Shown: piece by piece, positions 51,367-60,188 of the stretch
How positions within the stretch are numbered: position 1 is the first letter of the stretch
Layout of the letters: each line of letters begins with the position of its first letter
From: Gordoniibacillus chartarius
GTDB taxonomy: Bacteria > Bacillota > Bacilli > Paenibacillales > NBRC-103111
Assembly (NCBI RefSeq): GCF_042432825.1
Contig: NZ_JBHLWN010000105.1
Coordinates: forward strand, 1-64,000
Length of the DNA stretch: 64,000 nt
Reading direction: 5' to 3'
Program-made: the position numbers and the translations under genes
The notes under the pieces: generated by a model
Seen by the model: the letters and a program-made list of their open reading frames with translations, nothing else
Databases searched by the model: none
Told to the model about the DNA's origin: nothing

Positions 51367-52548
51367 ATGGTATCCAAAGACACGAAGCGAATGCTGATCA
51401 TGAACGCTTCCTCGAATATTATTTTCAACTATATCGGCATATTCGTAAATTTGTACTTGTGGGAGAAGAACAAGAGCATATTCGACGTCGCCTGGTTCAA
51501 TTTGGTCATGTTCGTCTCGTGGACCGTATGCTTCGTCGTCGGCGCCCGCTTGATCTCCCGCTATTCGAACCGGATCCTGCTGCGCTGCATCGCCCTCTGC
51601 GGTGCGGCGATATTCACTCTTCTCTCCGTACTGGAGCTTGACAACCGCATGCTGTGGATTGCCGTCATCGCCGTTCCGGTCGGCGCAATGTGGGGCTCCT
51701 ATGCCATCGCGCAAAATATAACGTTATCCATGCTGGGCCGCGGCAAAGATTTTGAAAGCTACTTTTCGCTCGCCAGCATTAACGGGCAAGCGATCTCCAT
51801 CGTCAATCCGATCGTGTTCGCGCTCGTCATCCGTTGGATCGGTTACGCCGGCTCGTTCCTGCTCATGTTCGTATTCGTGACGATACTGATGGCGGTGTCG
51901 TTCTTCATTCCCCGCGTGTCGCTCGCCGACGCCCCCGAGCCGCTCTTTCGGGGCTTGTCGCTGCGCCGGGTTTACGCCGCATCGTCGCTGCGCTGGATGG
52001 TGCCGTCCTGTCTTGCGGCAGGCTTTTTCCTGCAGTTTCAAGGATTGTTCGCACTGATCTTTACGTTCTCCGTTTCCCAAGATAAGCTCGTTATCGCTCT
52101 GCTGAATGTGCTGTACGCTACATCGGCGATCGGAGCGATGATCTTGTACCGCAAAGCGCGTCTGTCCGCCGGAATATGGCTGGCGGTCGGCATGGCCGCC
52201 GTCTCCGTCGGCTTCCTGGCCGCACTGCTGCAGCATGCGCCGTTTCTCGTGCTCTCCAACATCTTGACGACGGTCGGCATGTTTTACTTCGCTACGGTGT
52301 GGAACACGCAGCAATTCTCGATGATTACGAAGTACACGCCGATCGAGCAGGCCCGCATCTTCATCTGGCGCGAAATGTTTCTCAACGTTACCCGCATCAT
52401 CCTGCTCGGACTTGTGCTGCCGCTAACCAGCCTCAGCGGACCGTGGTTTATCACACTGCTGCTGGCGGCGCTGGCTTGCGCCGGCTCGGTTCCGTATTTC
52501 GTTTCCCGCAGCGCCGCCGCATTGGCGAAGGAAGCGGATGCTTCGTAA
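51367..52548 (+). CDS. Major facilitator superfamily transporter
   Basis: A 393-residue membrane protein with about 12 membrane segments, resembling MFS carriers of unknown substrate (the YxiO/YfkF-like style cannot be settled). Loops include VGARLISRYSNRILLR between segments 2 and 3. AAAGGAG supports the ATG at 51367; 30 upstream codons are open but unsupported. It follows uxaC beyond a terminator. Sugar-acid uptake is possible from context, but there is no direct evidence. Confidence 0.82.
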   Translation: MVSKDTKRMLIMNASSNIIFNYIGIFVNLYLWEKNKSIFDVAWFNLVMFVSWTVCFVVGARLISRYSNRILLRCIALCGAAIFTLLSVLELDNRMLWIAVIAVPVGAMWGSYAIAQNITLSMLGRGKDFESYFSLASINGQAISIVNPIVFALVIRWIGYAGSFLLMFVFVTILMAVSFFIPRVSLADAPEPLFRGLSLRRVYAASSLRWMVPSCLAAGFFLQFQGLFALIFTFSVSQDKLVIALLNVLYATSAIGAMILYRKARLSAGIWLAVGMAAVSVGFLAALLQHAPFLVLSNILTTVGMFYFATVWNTQQFSMITKYTPIEQARIFIWREMFLNVTRIILLGLVLPLTSLSGPWFITLLLAALACAGSVPYFVSRSAAALAKEADAS

Positions 52549-52570
52549 AGCCGAAGTTTTCGCGTATAAT
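52542..52570 (+). promoter_or_regulatory. Candidate SigA promoter of the GNAT gene
   Basis: -10 TATAAT (52565-52570) is a perfect hexamer; the -35 (TTCGTA, 52542-52547) at 17-base spacing is weak and overlaps the end of the MFS gene. Confidence 0.45.
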
Positions 52571-52601
52571 AGGGGGATATTGAAGAACGGGGTGACCGAG
52601 C

Positions 52602-53162
52602 ATGGCGGAGTTGCATCAAATCGACGGCTGGGATGCGGCATGGTGGGCCAAGGCGGAACCGATCTACGACCACGCGTTTCCGAAGGAAGGGCGCAAGCCC
52701 GAGCGCGTTATTCGCAGCCTGCTGGAGCGGGGCGTCGGCTCCCTGTACGTGCTGACGGAGGAGGGGGAGCCGGTCGCGATGGCCATTGCCGGCATCGTCC
52801 GCAAGCATGAGAGGCGTGCGCTCGTGATCGATTACTTGGCCGTAGCTGCCCGGCGCCGGGAAGAAGGCTACGGCCGGGAGCTTATCGGCCGGTTAAAGCA
52901 GCAGGTCGGGCAGGAACAGCCGCTGGATATGCTCGTGATCGAGGTCGAAGCGGAGGATACGCCGGATAATCGGGGACGGATTCGTTTCTGGCAGCGGTGC
53001 GGGTTTCAGTTAACGTCCTACGTGCACACGTATATTTGGGTTCCGGAGCCGTATCGGGCGATGGTATTGCCGCTTCGGCAAGGTGCAGGCGTACCGCTGG
53101 ACGGAGAAACGCTGTTCTCCTACATAACGGACTTTCATCAACGCGCTTATCGAGGGAGGTAA
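52602..53162 (+). CDS. GNAT family N-acetyltransferase
   Basis: A 186-residue GNAT protein. The acetyl-CoA-binding motif A is RRREEGYGRELIGRL, preceded by LVIDYLAVAA. Substrate unknown. GGGGTGACC lies before the ATG. It is followed 5 bases later by the acyl-CoA-dehydrogenase-like gene, whose ribosome binding site overlaps its stop, so the two are co-transcribed. Confidence 0.88.
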   Translation: MAELHQIDGWDAAWWAKAEPIYDHAFPKEGRKPERVIRSLLERGVGSLYVLTEEGEPVAMAIAGIVRKHERRALVIDYLAVAARRREEGYGRELIGRLKQQVGQEQPLDMLVIEVEAEDTPDNRGRIRFWQRCGFQLTSYVHTYIWVPEPYRAMVLPLRQGAGVPLDGETLFSYITDFHQRAYRGR

Positions 53163-53167
53163 CGACA

Positions 53168-54346
53168 ATGAACGAACCGATCCGTTTTCCCGGCTATCCC
53201 CGTACGGAGCGGGAAGCGCAGCTGTGCAGACTGGCCGACGGACTTGCCGCTTCCTTCGCGCAGCGGGCGGCGGAGCACGACCGCAACGGGACGTTTCCTT
53301 TCGACAACTACGACGAGCTTCGCTCAACCGGCTTCGTCAGGCTTCCGCTTCCCCGCGAATACGGCGGCGAGGAGCTGACGCTGTACGAGCTGCTGCTCGT
53401 GCAGGAACGGCTCGCACGGGGCGACGGCTCGACGGCGCTGGCGATCGGCTGGCACATGGGGCTGCTGCTGCAGCTTCGCACGACACGGGCTTGGGCTCCT
53501 GAACAGTTCGACGCGCTATGCCGGGCCGTTCAGGAAAGGGGCGCCCTGCTGAACAGCTTCGCCACCGAGCCGGCCTCCGGCAGTCCGAGCCGCGGCGGCA
53601 TGCCCCGTACGACAGCAGTTCGCACCGAGGACGGATGGGTCCTGACCGGCCGCAAGACGTTCAGCACGCTCAGTCCGGCCGCCGACTTCTTTCTTGTAAA
53701 AGCCTCGATCCAAGGCACGGAGCAGGTCGGCGAATTTCTGATCCCGAAGAACGCCGGTATACAAATCGAAGAAACATGGGACACGATCGGCATGCGCGCG
53801 ACCGGAAGCCACGATATCGTGCTCGATCAGGTTGCCGTCCCCGAGAACGCGCTGATTGTGTCGGACCCGGAGCGGAAGCAGCTCGACGCCGGCGGCTGGC
53901 TGCTGCACATTCCGGCCTGCTACCTCGGCATCGCCCAAGCCGCCGCGCAATTCGCGGTGAAGTTCGCCAAGGAGTACCGTCCGGCAGCGCTGCCCGGACC
54001 GATCGCCGAGCTGGAGCATATCCGTCACAAGATCGGGCTTATGGAAGCGAAGCTGCGTACGGCTCGCACCCAGTTGTTCGCCGCTGCGGCCGCTTGGGAC
54101 GACGCTCCGGAGCATCGCAGCGGCATGCAGACGGAGCTCGGCCTCGCCAAATACGTGACGACGAATTCGGCGATTGAAGTCGTCGATCTGGCGATGCGGA
54201 TCGTCGGCGGCAGCGCGCTCTCCCGGTCGCTGCCGCTGGAGCGGTATTACCGGGACGTACGAGCGGGGCTCAGCAATCCGCCGATGGACGACGCCGTCCT
54301 GCGCAGCTTGGCCTTGGAAGCTCTCTGCGAAGCGCCGAACAAATAA
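53168..54346 (+). CDS. Acyl-CoA-dehydrogenase-family flavoprotein
   Basis: A 392-residue flavoprotein with the N-terminal helical domain, the middle beta-domain (TEPASGSPSRGG, TGRKTFSTLSP) and the C-terminal helical domain (AMRIVGGSALSRSLPLERYYRD). It resembles DszC/SfnC-type or acyl-CoA dehydrogenases; the usual catalytic Glu could not be assigned with certainty. Given the organosulfur operon 8 kb away, a monooxygenase-type role in sulfur use is possible, but a fatty acyl-CoA role is equally open. GGGAGG before the ATG at 53168. Confidence 0.88.
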   Translation: MNEPIRFPGYPRTEREAQLCRLADGLAASFAQRAAEHDRNGTFPFDNYDELRSTGFVRLPLPREYGGEELTLYELLLVQERLARGDGSTALAIGWHMGLLLQLRTTRAWAPEQFDALCRAVQERGALLNSFATEPASGSPSRGGMPRTTAVRTEDGWVLTGRKTFSTLSPAADFFLVKASIQGTEQVGEFLIPKNAGIQIEETWDTIGMRATGSHDIVLDQVAVPENALIVSDPERKQLDAGGWLLHIPACYLGIAQAAAQFAVKFAKEYRPAALPGPIAELEHIRHKIGLMEAKLRTARTQLFAAAAAWDDAPEHRSGMQTELGLAKYVTTNSAIEVVDLAMRIVGGSALSRSLPLERYYRDVRAGLSNPPMDDAVLRSLALEALCEAPNK

Positions 54347-54364
54347 GAACGGATGTGACCTTTC

Positions 54365-55444
54365 ATGATTCGCCCCAGCCTGACTACACTGCTGATCGCC
54401 CTAGCCGGGGCCGCCCTATTCAACCTTCTTCATATACCGATACCGTGGCTCCTCGGACCGATGATTGCCGTGCTTATCGCGAACAACTCGTCGAAGCTCC
54501 GGCTGGCATGGCCCCGCTACGTTCGCGATATCGGTCTTGTGCTCACCGGCTATTCGATGGGCTTGTCGCTCACCCGCGACGCTCTCGTCGAAATCGGCCG
54601 CCAGCTCCCTTCCATGCTGCTGATGACGGTCACGTTGGTCGTGATGTGTGCAGGAACGGCCGTCATCATATCGAGGCTAACTGGAATCAATTTCCCGACG
54701 CTGATGACCGGCAGCATTCCCGGCGGGCTCACGCAAATGATCACGCTGGCCGAGGAGTTTCCGAGGATTGACGTCACCATCGTCACTTTATTTCAAGTGG
54801 TCCGGCTGATGATGATCGTCATCGTCGTTCCGCTGCTGCTGTTCAGTCCGCTGCTGGGCGGGGAGCATGTCGGCGGAGCGGCTGCTGCCGGTTCGGCAGC
54901 AGCCGAATGGCCGGCGCTTCTGTCAGGCCTGCCGATCCTGCTGCCGGTGTGTGTGCTGGGCGTCATTCTAGGCAAAGCGTGCAAGCTGCCGACCGCCCAT
55001 ATGCTCGGACCGATGCTGGCCGCCGCAGCTGCGGCGCTGTGCGGCTTCCACGGCCCGGAGCTGCCGTCGCCCCTGCTGGCCTTCTCTCAGCTTGTCATCG
55101 GCTGCTATGTCGGATTGCTGCTCCAGCCGGGCAAGCTGCCGCACAAAGCGCGGACGATCACGCTTGCGCTTGCCGGAGGCTCGGTGCTGATCGCCGTCTC
55201 GCTCGTACTCACCTGGCTGCACAGCCGACTTCACAACGCTGCGGCCATAACGTCGTTTCTCAGCCTGTCGCCCGGCGGCATGGATCAAATGGGCCTGATG
55301 GCCCATGAAACCGGTGCCGATTTATCGATTGTGACCAGTTATCAAACCTTTCGGCTGCTGTTTATTTATTTTGCCGTCCCGCCGATGCTCAAATGGCTGT
55401 TCCAGCGCATGGAAAAGCGGGAAGCGTCCGCCGGATCGGACTAA
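54365..55444 (+). CDS. AbrB-type membrane protein (ammonia monooxygenase-like family)
   Basis: A 359-residue membrane protein with about ten membrane segments in two repeated halves, matching the PF05145 family once named putative ammonia monooxygenase. Repeated signatures are IPIPWLLGPMIAVLIAN and LPTAHMLGPMLAAAAAALCG, and the paired SIPGGLTQMITLAEE and SPGGMDQMGLMAHETG. It is unrelated to the AbrB transcription factor. Function not established; transport is likely. It is 18 bases after the flavoprotein gene in the same operon. Confidence 0.88.
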   Translation: MIRPSLTTLLIALAGAALFNLLHIPIPWLLGPMIAVLIANNSSKLRLAWPRYVRDIGLVLTGYSMGLSLTRDALVEIGRQLPSMLLMTVTLVVMCAGTAVIISRLTGINFPTLMTGSIPGGLTQMITLAEEFPRIDVTIVTLFQVVRLMMIVIVVPLLLFSPLLGGEHVGGAAAAGSAAAEWPALLSGLPILLPVCVLGVILGKACKLPTAHMLGPMLAAAAAALCGFHGPELPSPLLAFSQLVIGCYVGLLLQPGKLPHKARTITLALAGGSVLIAVSLVLTWLHSRLHNAAAITSFLSLSPGGMDQMGLMAHETGADLSIVTSYQTFRLLFIYFAVPPMLKWLFQRMEKREASAGSD

Positions 55445-55461
55445 CTTCCCGCCTCTTCGTT
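55417..55461 (+). terminator. Stem-loop at the end of the GNAT-flavoprotein-AbrB operon
   Basis: GCGGGAAG (55417-55424, inside the last codons) pairs with CTTCCCGC (55445-55452), followed by CTCTTCGTT. The stop codon lies in the loop. The T-tract is weak. Confidence 0.5.
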
Positions 55462-55541
55462 ACGAAGCCTGTTCAAGCTTCCATAGCGATGTTACTATGG
55501 GAGTAATGCTTGACCAACACATACAGGTGGAGCTGAATTTC

Positions 55542-55766
55542 ATGAAGAGCACTAGGGCGGTCAACAAAGTATCGAACAATGCCGTATGCGTCGTGATTAC
55601 GCAAATCGGGGACGATCTGTTCCGCGGATACGTTCCTCAGCTTCAAGCGGAAATTATCGGCGGTTCGGTTCAAGAAGTGAAGCATAAATTAAGACTCACA
55701 TTGGCCAACGTCGAGCTGCTTCCGAACGCAGCCTCTTCGATCATCACTTTTGTCGAGCTTGATTAG
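55542..55766 (+). CDS. HicB-like small protein, orphan
   Basis: A 74-residue protein whose core (VVITQIGDDLFRGYVPQLQ, GGSVQEVKHKLRLTLANVEL) resembles the partial RNase-H fold of HicB antitoxins. No HicA toxin gene or DNA-binding tail is seen. AGGTGGAGCTG lies before the ATG at 55542; an in-frame ATG further upstream at about 55506 after GGGAGTA is an alternative. Its last 23 bases overlap the convergent gene at 55744-56025. Confidence 0.55.
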   Translation: MKSTRAVNKVSNNAVCVVITQIGDDLFRGYVPQLQAEIIGGSVQEVKHKLRLTLANVELLPNAASSIITFVELD

Positions 55767-56025
55767 CGTCGCCGCCGCACAGTTCGAGAAGCAGCTGTGC
55801 AGTCATGGATTCGGGATATTCCCGGATCCAATCCGTTATCTCCGAAAGCAGCAGATACTGGTGAAACGCATCCCCAGTCTCTACTTCAACCATCAGCTGG
55901 ATATGCTGATATACACAAATCGTCCGCTTTGCGTCAGCGGAATACAAGATCGACCACGTTCCGCTGAAGGAAGGCACTTCACTGAACAACAGAAGTTCGT
56001 GCCGAGGCTGTCTCGCCGTATTCAT
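55744..56025 (-). CDS. Small protein of unknown function in the two-component operon
   Basis: A 93-residue protein I do not recognise. It has a beta-rich first half (HELLLFSEVPSFSGTWSILY) and a helical, acidic C-terminus (ITDWIREYPESMTAQLLLEL). GGGAGGA lies 10 bases before the ATG at 56025. It follows the LytTR response regulator by 64 bases on the same strand and is probably co-transcribed. It overlaps the convergent HicB-like gene by 23 bases. Confidence 0.6.
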   Translation of the reverse strand: MNTARQPRHELLLFSEVPSFSGTWSILYSADAKRTICVYQHIQLMVEVETGDAFHQYLLLSEITDWIREYPESMTAQLLLELCGGDANQARQK

Positions 56026-56089
56026 CCGATTCCATTCCTCCCTGATTTTGGTTCCCAACCGCTCAGTTCCACTTATTCGCCCTCGAAAG

Positions 56090-56857
56090 CTATTTCCCTG
56101 CTTGCAGCTGTAATTTCAATTTTACATATTCACGATAATGCCGGCGTGTGAGCGGAACGATATCCGGATGGTGAGCGAGTAAAATATCATAATTCCCTTC
56201 CACGGCCAGATTCGGAAGCACACTGCGGATGTAGTGGAAATTGACCAGGAAGCTCTTGTGCGGGAAGAAAATCGCATCCGAGCATTGCCTTTTAATTTTG
56301 TCCAGATTGGTACTGGATTCATGGATCGAACCGTCGGCCATGTGAATTTCAAACACTCTCTTGTCCGTCTTCTCCACGAACACCACATCCTGCTCCTTCA
56401 GCTCGATATCCCGGTAATTCTTCGTTATGCGAATCAGCCGGTCGGAGTTTCTCCGCACCATATTGGCCAGCTTCGCTTCCTGGATACGCAGTCTCGCTTT
56501 GCGAATAGCCGCGCTGAAATCCCCGGGGTCGACCGGTTTATGCAAATAGTCGATCGTGCCAAGCTTAATGCCAGCCAGCAAATCATACGAGGAAATCGAG
56601 CCGGTCACGATGATGAGCTGAGGGCTGAAGCCCTCGTCCAATAGCTGGCGGCATGCCGATAATCCGTCGAGACGTTCCAGCGTAATATCGACAAGCAGCA
56701 AATCGGGGCGGTTCTCCCGTACGCACTCGACCAAGCATAGCCCGGAATTGACGGTGGCGACGACCTCCAGCTCCTCGTTCTTTGCCAGCTGTTCAAGCAT
56801 ACTGGCCAGCTCGGCATGATCCTCTGCGATAATGCATGATAGTTTGTCCGCTTCCAT
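56090..56857 (-). CDS. LytTR-family response regulator
   Basis: A 255-residue two-component regulator. The receiver domain (about 5-125) has the acidic pocket IIAEDH, the phosphorylation Asp in LLLVDITLERLDG and the lysine in YLHKPVD. The LytTR DNA-binding domain (about 145-250) includes VVFVEKTDKRVFEIH and FFPHKSFLVNFHYIRSV. LytTR proteins bind paired direct repeats, usually upstream of genes for extracellular factors. Transcribed with the kinase, 15 bases apart. Confidence 0.93.
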   Translation of the reverse strand: MEADKLSCIIAEDHAELASMLEQLAKNEELEVVATVNSGLCLVECVRENRPDLLLVDITLERLDGLSACRQLLDEGFSPQLIIVTGSISSYDLLAGIKLGTIDYLHKPVDPGDFSAAIRKARLRIQEAKLANMVRRNSDRLIRITKNYRDIELKEQDVVFVEKTDKRVFEIHMADGSIHESSTNLDKIKRQCSDAIFFPHKSFLVNFHYIRSVLPNLAVEGNYDILLAHHPDIVPLTRRHYREYVKLKLQLQAGK

Positions 56858-56872
56858 GTCTTTGCCTCCCCC

Positions 56873-58636
56873 TCACCCGACTGCCGCGCCTCGGTCTCTC
56901 AGTCCTACGGGTATCATCACGGTAAACTCGACGCCGCCGTCGATATTCTCGATATGGATCGATCCCTTATAGCTGGCGACCAACGATTTGACAATATGAA
57001 GGCCAAGTCCGGCATGCTTGTTTCTCTCTTTGGTCGAATAACCTCTTTCGAACAGCTTCCGATGCAGCTCTGGAGCGATGTGCTCGCCGGTATTCATTAC
57101 CTTGAATTGAACTTGGTTGGCGAGTACGATACCGGTCACTTTGACCATCCTATCCCCGGGATCCTTCAGCTTCTTCGTGCTGTCAAACGCATTGTCGATC
57201 AAGTTGCTCAATATTTTCACCAAATCCGTCGCCTTGACCGCCCCGAACTCCAAATGCTCCATATTGGAAAAATGCTGCTCGAACGCGATGCGAAGCGACT
57301 CCGCCTGAGCGATCTTCGCATGAATCAAGCCGCCGACCGCCGGAATGCCAATGTCGACCCGATCGTTCGTCCATTTGACATCGCCGACAAGCGCTTTCGT
57401 ATACTCCTTCAATTCAGCGAATTTGCCCATCGTAGCCATCGCATGAATGGCCGCCAAGTGGTTGTTGTAATCGTGCCGCTGCTCCCGGACCCGGTGAAAC
57501 AACGAATCGATATTGCCGACGTAAGCCTCCTGAACCGATAGTGCCACCCGTTCACGCAGCTTGCGAATCATGGCTAAATACAGTCCGATAATCAAAATGG
57601 CGATGACGGTCGAAACCGCGATAAACAAAATCGATTGATTGAGCTGCCGGTCCAGGCTTGCTTGCAGCTTCGTGTAGTCCGTCGATATTTCGATCAGCAG
57701 CGGCGGCCTGTCCCTGCTGAACTTCAAATAGTCGATATCAAGCGGGTTAAAGCTCTTGAACACGTGCCTTCCGTTACTTACCGTCGTGTAATACACCGGC
57801 TGCATCGTATCGATCGCTTTCCTGGCATAATACAGCTCATCCGGATCTTGCGTACGGTAGTCGCCGAACAGTACAAGCCTTTCCGAAAACCAATAATCGG
57901 CGGTTCCAATCTCCGTATCGATGCCCAGCAGCTTATCCGGATTGAGCACCGAAATTTCCAAAGACATCTCCTCGTTATAGTCCACCAGCTTCTGAATGGT
58001 GCGGTCAACGCCGGCTTCTTCGTAATACTGGGCCATATGCGTATCGTGCACGAAAGGGTCTATGATATAATTCGTCGTACCGTCGTAATAATAACCCCAC
58101 TTATCAACCGATGTCTGATTCGTGGTCGACGTATCCTTAGGACCGCTCCAGTAGTACGGAAACGTTTGACCGATGCCGACGTCAACCGGCTTCAGGTCCA
58201 GCATTTGCTGAAACGCTTTATAGTAAGTATCCCAACCTTTGGAGCTGACATTAATTTCTTTCGGATCGGACGACTTCAAGCCGACGATATCGTCCTCGGT
58301 TTGCTTAAACAACGTAATGCCGGCGATGTTCAGCGTTTCGCTGAGCTCGACCAGCTCCTCGTTCGTTACCTTATCGATGTCGGGGTCCAGCTTGTACAAT
58401 GCGGCAATTGAAGCCGTGCGCAAGTTTTCGCCGACCATATCCTCGACAAGCTTCTCCCCTGCTGCCGTCGTCTCGATCGCCGTTCGAACGCTGTTGAACA
58501 GAACGTTCATCTGCACCTTCTGGTTATCGATCAAGCTCGTTCTGAAGTGAACATAGTACACTGCGTTAAGCGTAATGACGACAACTAGACAGACAAGCGC
58601 CATCAGTAACGGCGCTCTGCGAAGACGTGCAAGCAA
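56873..58636 (-). CDS. Sensor histidine kinase with extracellular Cache-like domain
   Basis: A 587-residue membrane kinase: membrane segment 1 (about 10-29), an extracellular sensor of about 300 residues (Cache-type, rich in Tyr and Asp, GWDTYYKAFQQML, FPYYWSGPKD), membrane segment 2 (335-357), then a SpoOB-type phosphoacceptor with His388 in EQRHDYNNHLAAIHAM. The ATPase is GHKL type (NLIDNAFDSTKKL, GLGLHIVKSLV). TTG start with AAGGAG upstream. The DYNNHL box is like those of CitA/DctS- and AgrC-type kinases. The ligand is unknown. Confidence 0.92.
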   Translation of the reverse strand: MLARLRRAPLLMALVCLVVVITLNAVYYVHFRTSLIDNQKVQMNVLFNSVRTAIETTAAGEKLVEDMVGENLRTASIAALYKLDPDIDKVTNEELVELSETLNIAGITLFKQTEDDIVGLKSSDPKEINVSSKGWDTYYKAFQQMLDLKPVDVGIGQTFPYYWSGPKDTSTTNQTSVDKWGYYYDGTTNYIIDPFVHDTHMAQYYEEAGVDRTIQKLVDYNEEMSLEISVLNPDKLLGIDTEIGTADYWFSERLVLFGDYRTQDPDELYYARKAIDTMQPVYYTTVSNGRHVFKSFNPLDIDYLKFSRDRPPLLIEISTDYTKLQASLDRQLNQSILFIAVSTVIAILIIGLYLAMIRKLRERVALSVQEAYVGNIDSLFHRVREQRHDYNNHLAAIHAMATMGKFAELKEYTKALVGDVKWTNDRVDIGIPAVGGLIHAKIAQAESLRIAFEQHFSNMEHLEFGAVKATDLVKILSNLIDNAFDSTKKLKDPGDRMVKVTGIVLANQVQFKVMNTGEHIAPELHRKLFERGYSTKERNKHAGLGLHIVKSLVASYKGSIHIENIDGGVEFTVMIPVGLRDRGAAVG

Positions 58637-58981
58637 ATTCTCTCTCTCCTTATATTGGTAAAATAAAAATATGATATACTATAGCGGACGACGTATACGA
58701 AACGGCAGTGAACGGACAATGAGCGGATCCTTGCAAACGATTACTCCATGCTGGGGCACGGCGATACCTAGCCGCGATACCAAATTGTGTCGAACATTAT
58801 CGTATCATATTTTTTAATGATTTTGATACCCTTCTCTTGCGGGGTTATTTCGAGTCTGCCGTAAGAGCAATTTGAATGGCACCGGGTCGAAGCGGTAATA
58901 AACTTATCGGTTTGCCGTCCTCCGAGCGGAGCACACGCCGCCGCTTTACCGCTTTGACCGGATTGGAGAGGAGTCGAGCTT
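58637..58981. other. Divergent promoter region between the kinase and Gfo/Idh genes
   Basis: No gene seen. It contains AT-rich tracts with a 12-base inverted repeat: AAAAATATGATA (58665-58676) and TATCATATTTTT (58803-58814). It also holds TATAGT on the minus strand near 58679-58684, a possible -10 of the kinase operon. The region 58868-58981 is GC-rich and leads to the ribosome binding site GAGAGGAG of the rightward gene. Confidence 0.4.
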
Positions 58982-59953
58982 GTGGACAAAGTACGCTGGG
59001 GAATCATCGGCTGTGGAGCCGTAACGGAAATCAAGAGCGGACCGGGCTTCCGCAAAGCGGACCGTTCGGAGCTGATCGCCGTCATGCGGCGAAACGGCGA
59101 GCTTGCGGCCGACTATGCGAGGCGGCACGGCGTACCGCGATGGTACGACGATGCGCAGCGACTGATACACGACCGTGAGGTTGATGCGGTATACATTGCT
59201 ACGCCGCCGTCCAGTCACCTGGAATATGCGCTGCTATGCGCCCAGGCAGGCAAACCGGCCTACGTCGAGAAACCGATGGCCATGAATGAACCGGAATGCC
59301 GGACGATGCTGGATGCTTTTGAGAAAGCCGGAGTGCCGCTCTTCGTGGCGTATTACCGGCGGGCGCTGCCCCGTTTTCTCGCTATCAAGGAGTGGATCGA
59401 CAGCGGCCGTATCGGGCAGGTTCGGTTCGTGAACGTCGTCCATCATGCCCCGCCGACGGCGGACGAACTCGCCGGCAACGGTTCATGGCGAGTCCAGCCC
59501 TCGATAGCCGGCGGCGGCAAATTTCTTGACGTCGGTTCGCATACGCTCGACATTCTCGACTTCCTGTTAGGACCGATCGGGCATGCGGCAGGACGGGCCG
59601 CCAACCAAGCCGGCTTATATGGAACCGACGATATCGTGTCGGGCCATTTCACTTTTGCATCCGGCGCACACGGTACCGGCGTTTGGTGCTTCACGGCTTC
59701 GCGTTATGCGGAGATGAACGAAATCGTCGGCAGCTCCGGCTCTATTCGCTTCTCCACCTACGGCACGGAGCCGGTGCAGCTGATCGATGCGGACGGCACC
59801 GTCCATGAGATCGGCTTCAACATGCCGGAGCATATTCAGCAGCCGCTCATCCAGAGCATTGTCGACGAGCTGACCGGTACCGGCGTCTGTGCAAGCACAG
59901 GCGTGAGCGCTGCACGAACAAGTGCCGTCATGGATCGGATGCGCGCCAATTGA
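58982..59953 (+). CDS. Gfo/Idh/MocA family oxidoreductase
   Basis: A 323-residue NAD(P)-dependent sugar or polyol dehydrogenase-type protein. The Rossmann motif is WGIIGCGAVTE; the family EKP is in AYVEKPMAMNE, and the catalytic region is GGGKFLDVGSHTLDILDFLLG. Substrate unknown. GTG start after GAGAGGAG. Monocistronic, divergent from the kinase operon, with a terminator-like hairpin 140 bases downstream. Confidence 0.92.
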   Translation: MDKVRWGIIGCGAVTEIKSGPGFRKADRSELIAVMRRNGELAADYARRHGVPRWYDDAQRLIHDREVDAVYIATPPSSHLEYALLCAQAGKPAYVEKPMAMNEPECRTMLDAFEKAGVPLFVAYYRRALPRFLAIKEWIDSGRIGQVRFVNVVHHAPPTADELAGNGSWRVQPSIAGGGKFLDVGSHTLDILDFLLGPIGHAAGRAANQAGLYGTDDIVSGHFTFASGAHGTGVWCFTASRYAEMNEIVGSSGSIRFSTYGTEPVQLIDADGTVHEIGFNMPEHIQQPLIQSIVDELTGTGVCASTGVSAARTSAVMDRMRAN

Positions 59954-60092
59954 ACGTATGCGGTGCGAGCTGAATCGTCAAAAATAAGCCTCCGCCCATC
60001 CGTACGTACCGGGTCCATACCGGCATAGGGATTGAACTGCCGAACACGCTGCAGACCGTTAGCTGAATGTACCCACATTGAAATTATCAAGA

Positions 60093-60134
60093 CGCAGTCT
60101 CCAGGAAATGAGTGGGGGCTGCGATATTTTTTTT
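60093..60134 (+). terminator. Terminator downstream of the Gfo/Idh gene
   Basis: CGCAGTCTCC pairs with GGGGGCTGCG (two G-T pairs) with an 11-base loop, then ATATTTTTTTT. It lies about 55 bases before a small membrane-protein ORF. Confidence 0.75.
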
Positions 60135-60188
60135 ATAAGTCGCCCAATTTCAAGAACAGATAGCGGCCAAAGTTTTGGAGCGCACGCG

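Noticed and set aside
50505..51428. 307-codon leftward frame
   Set aside because: Antisense to uxaC with no ribosome binding site.
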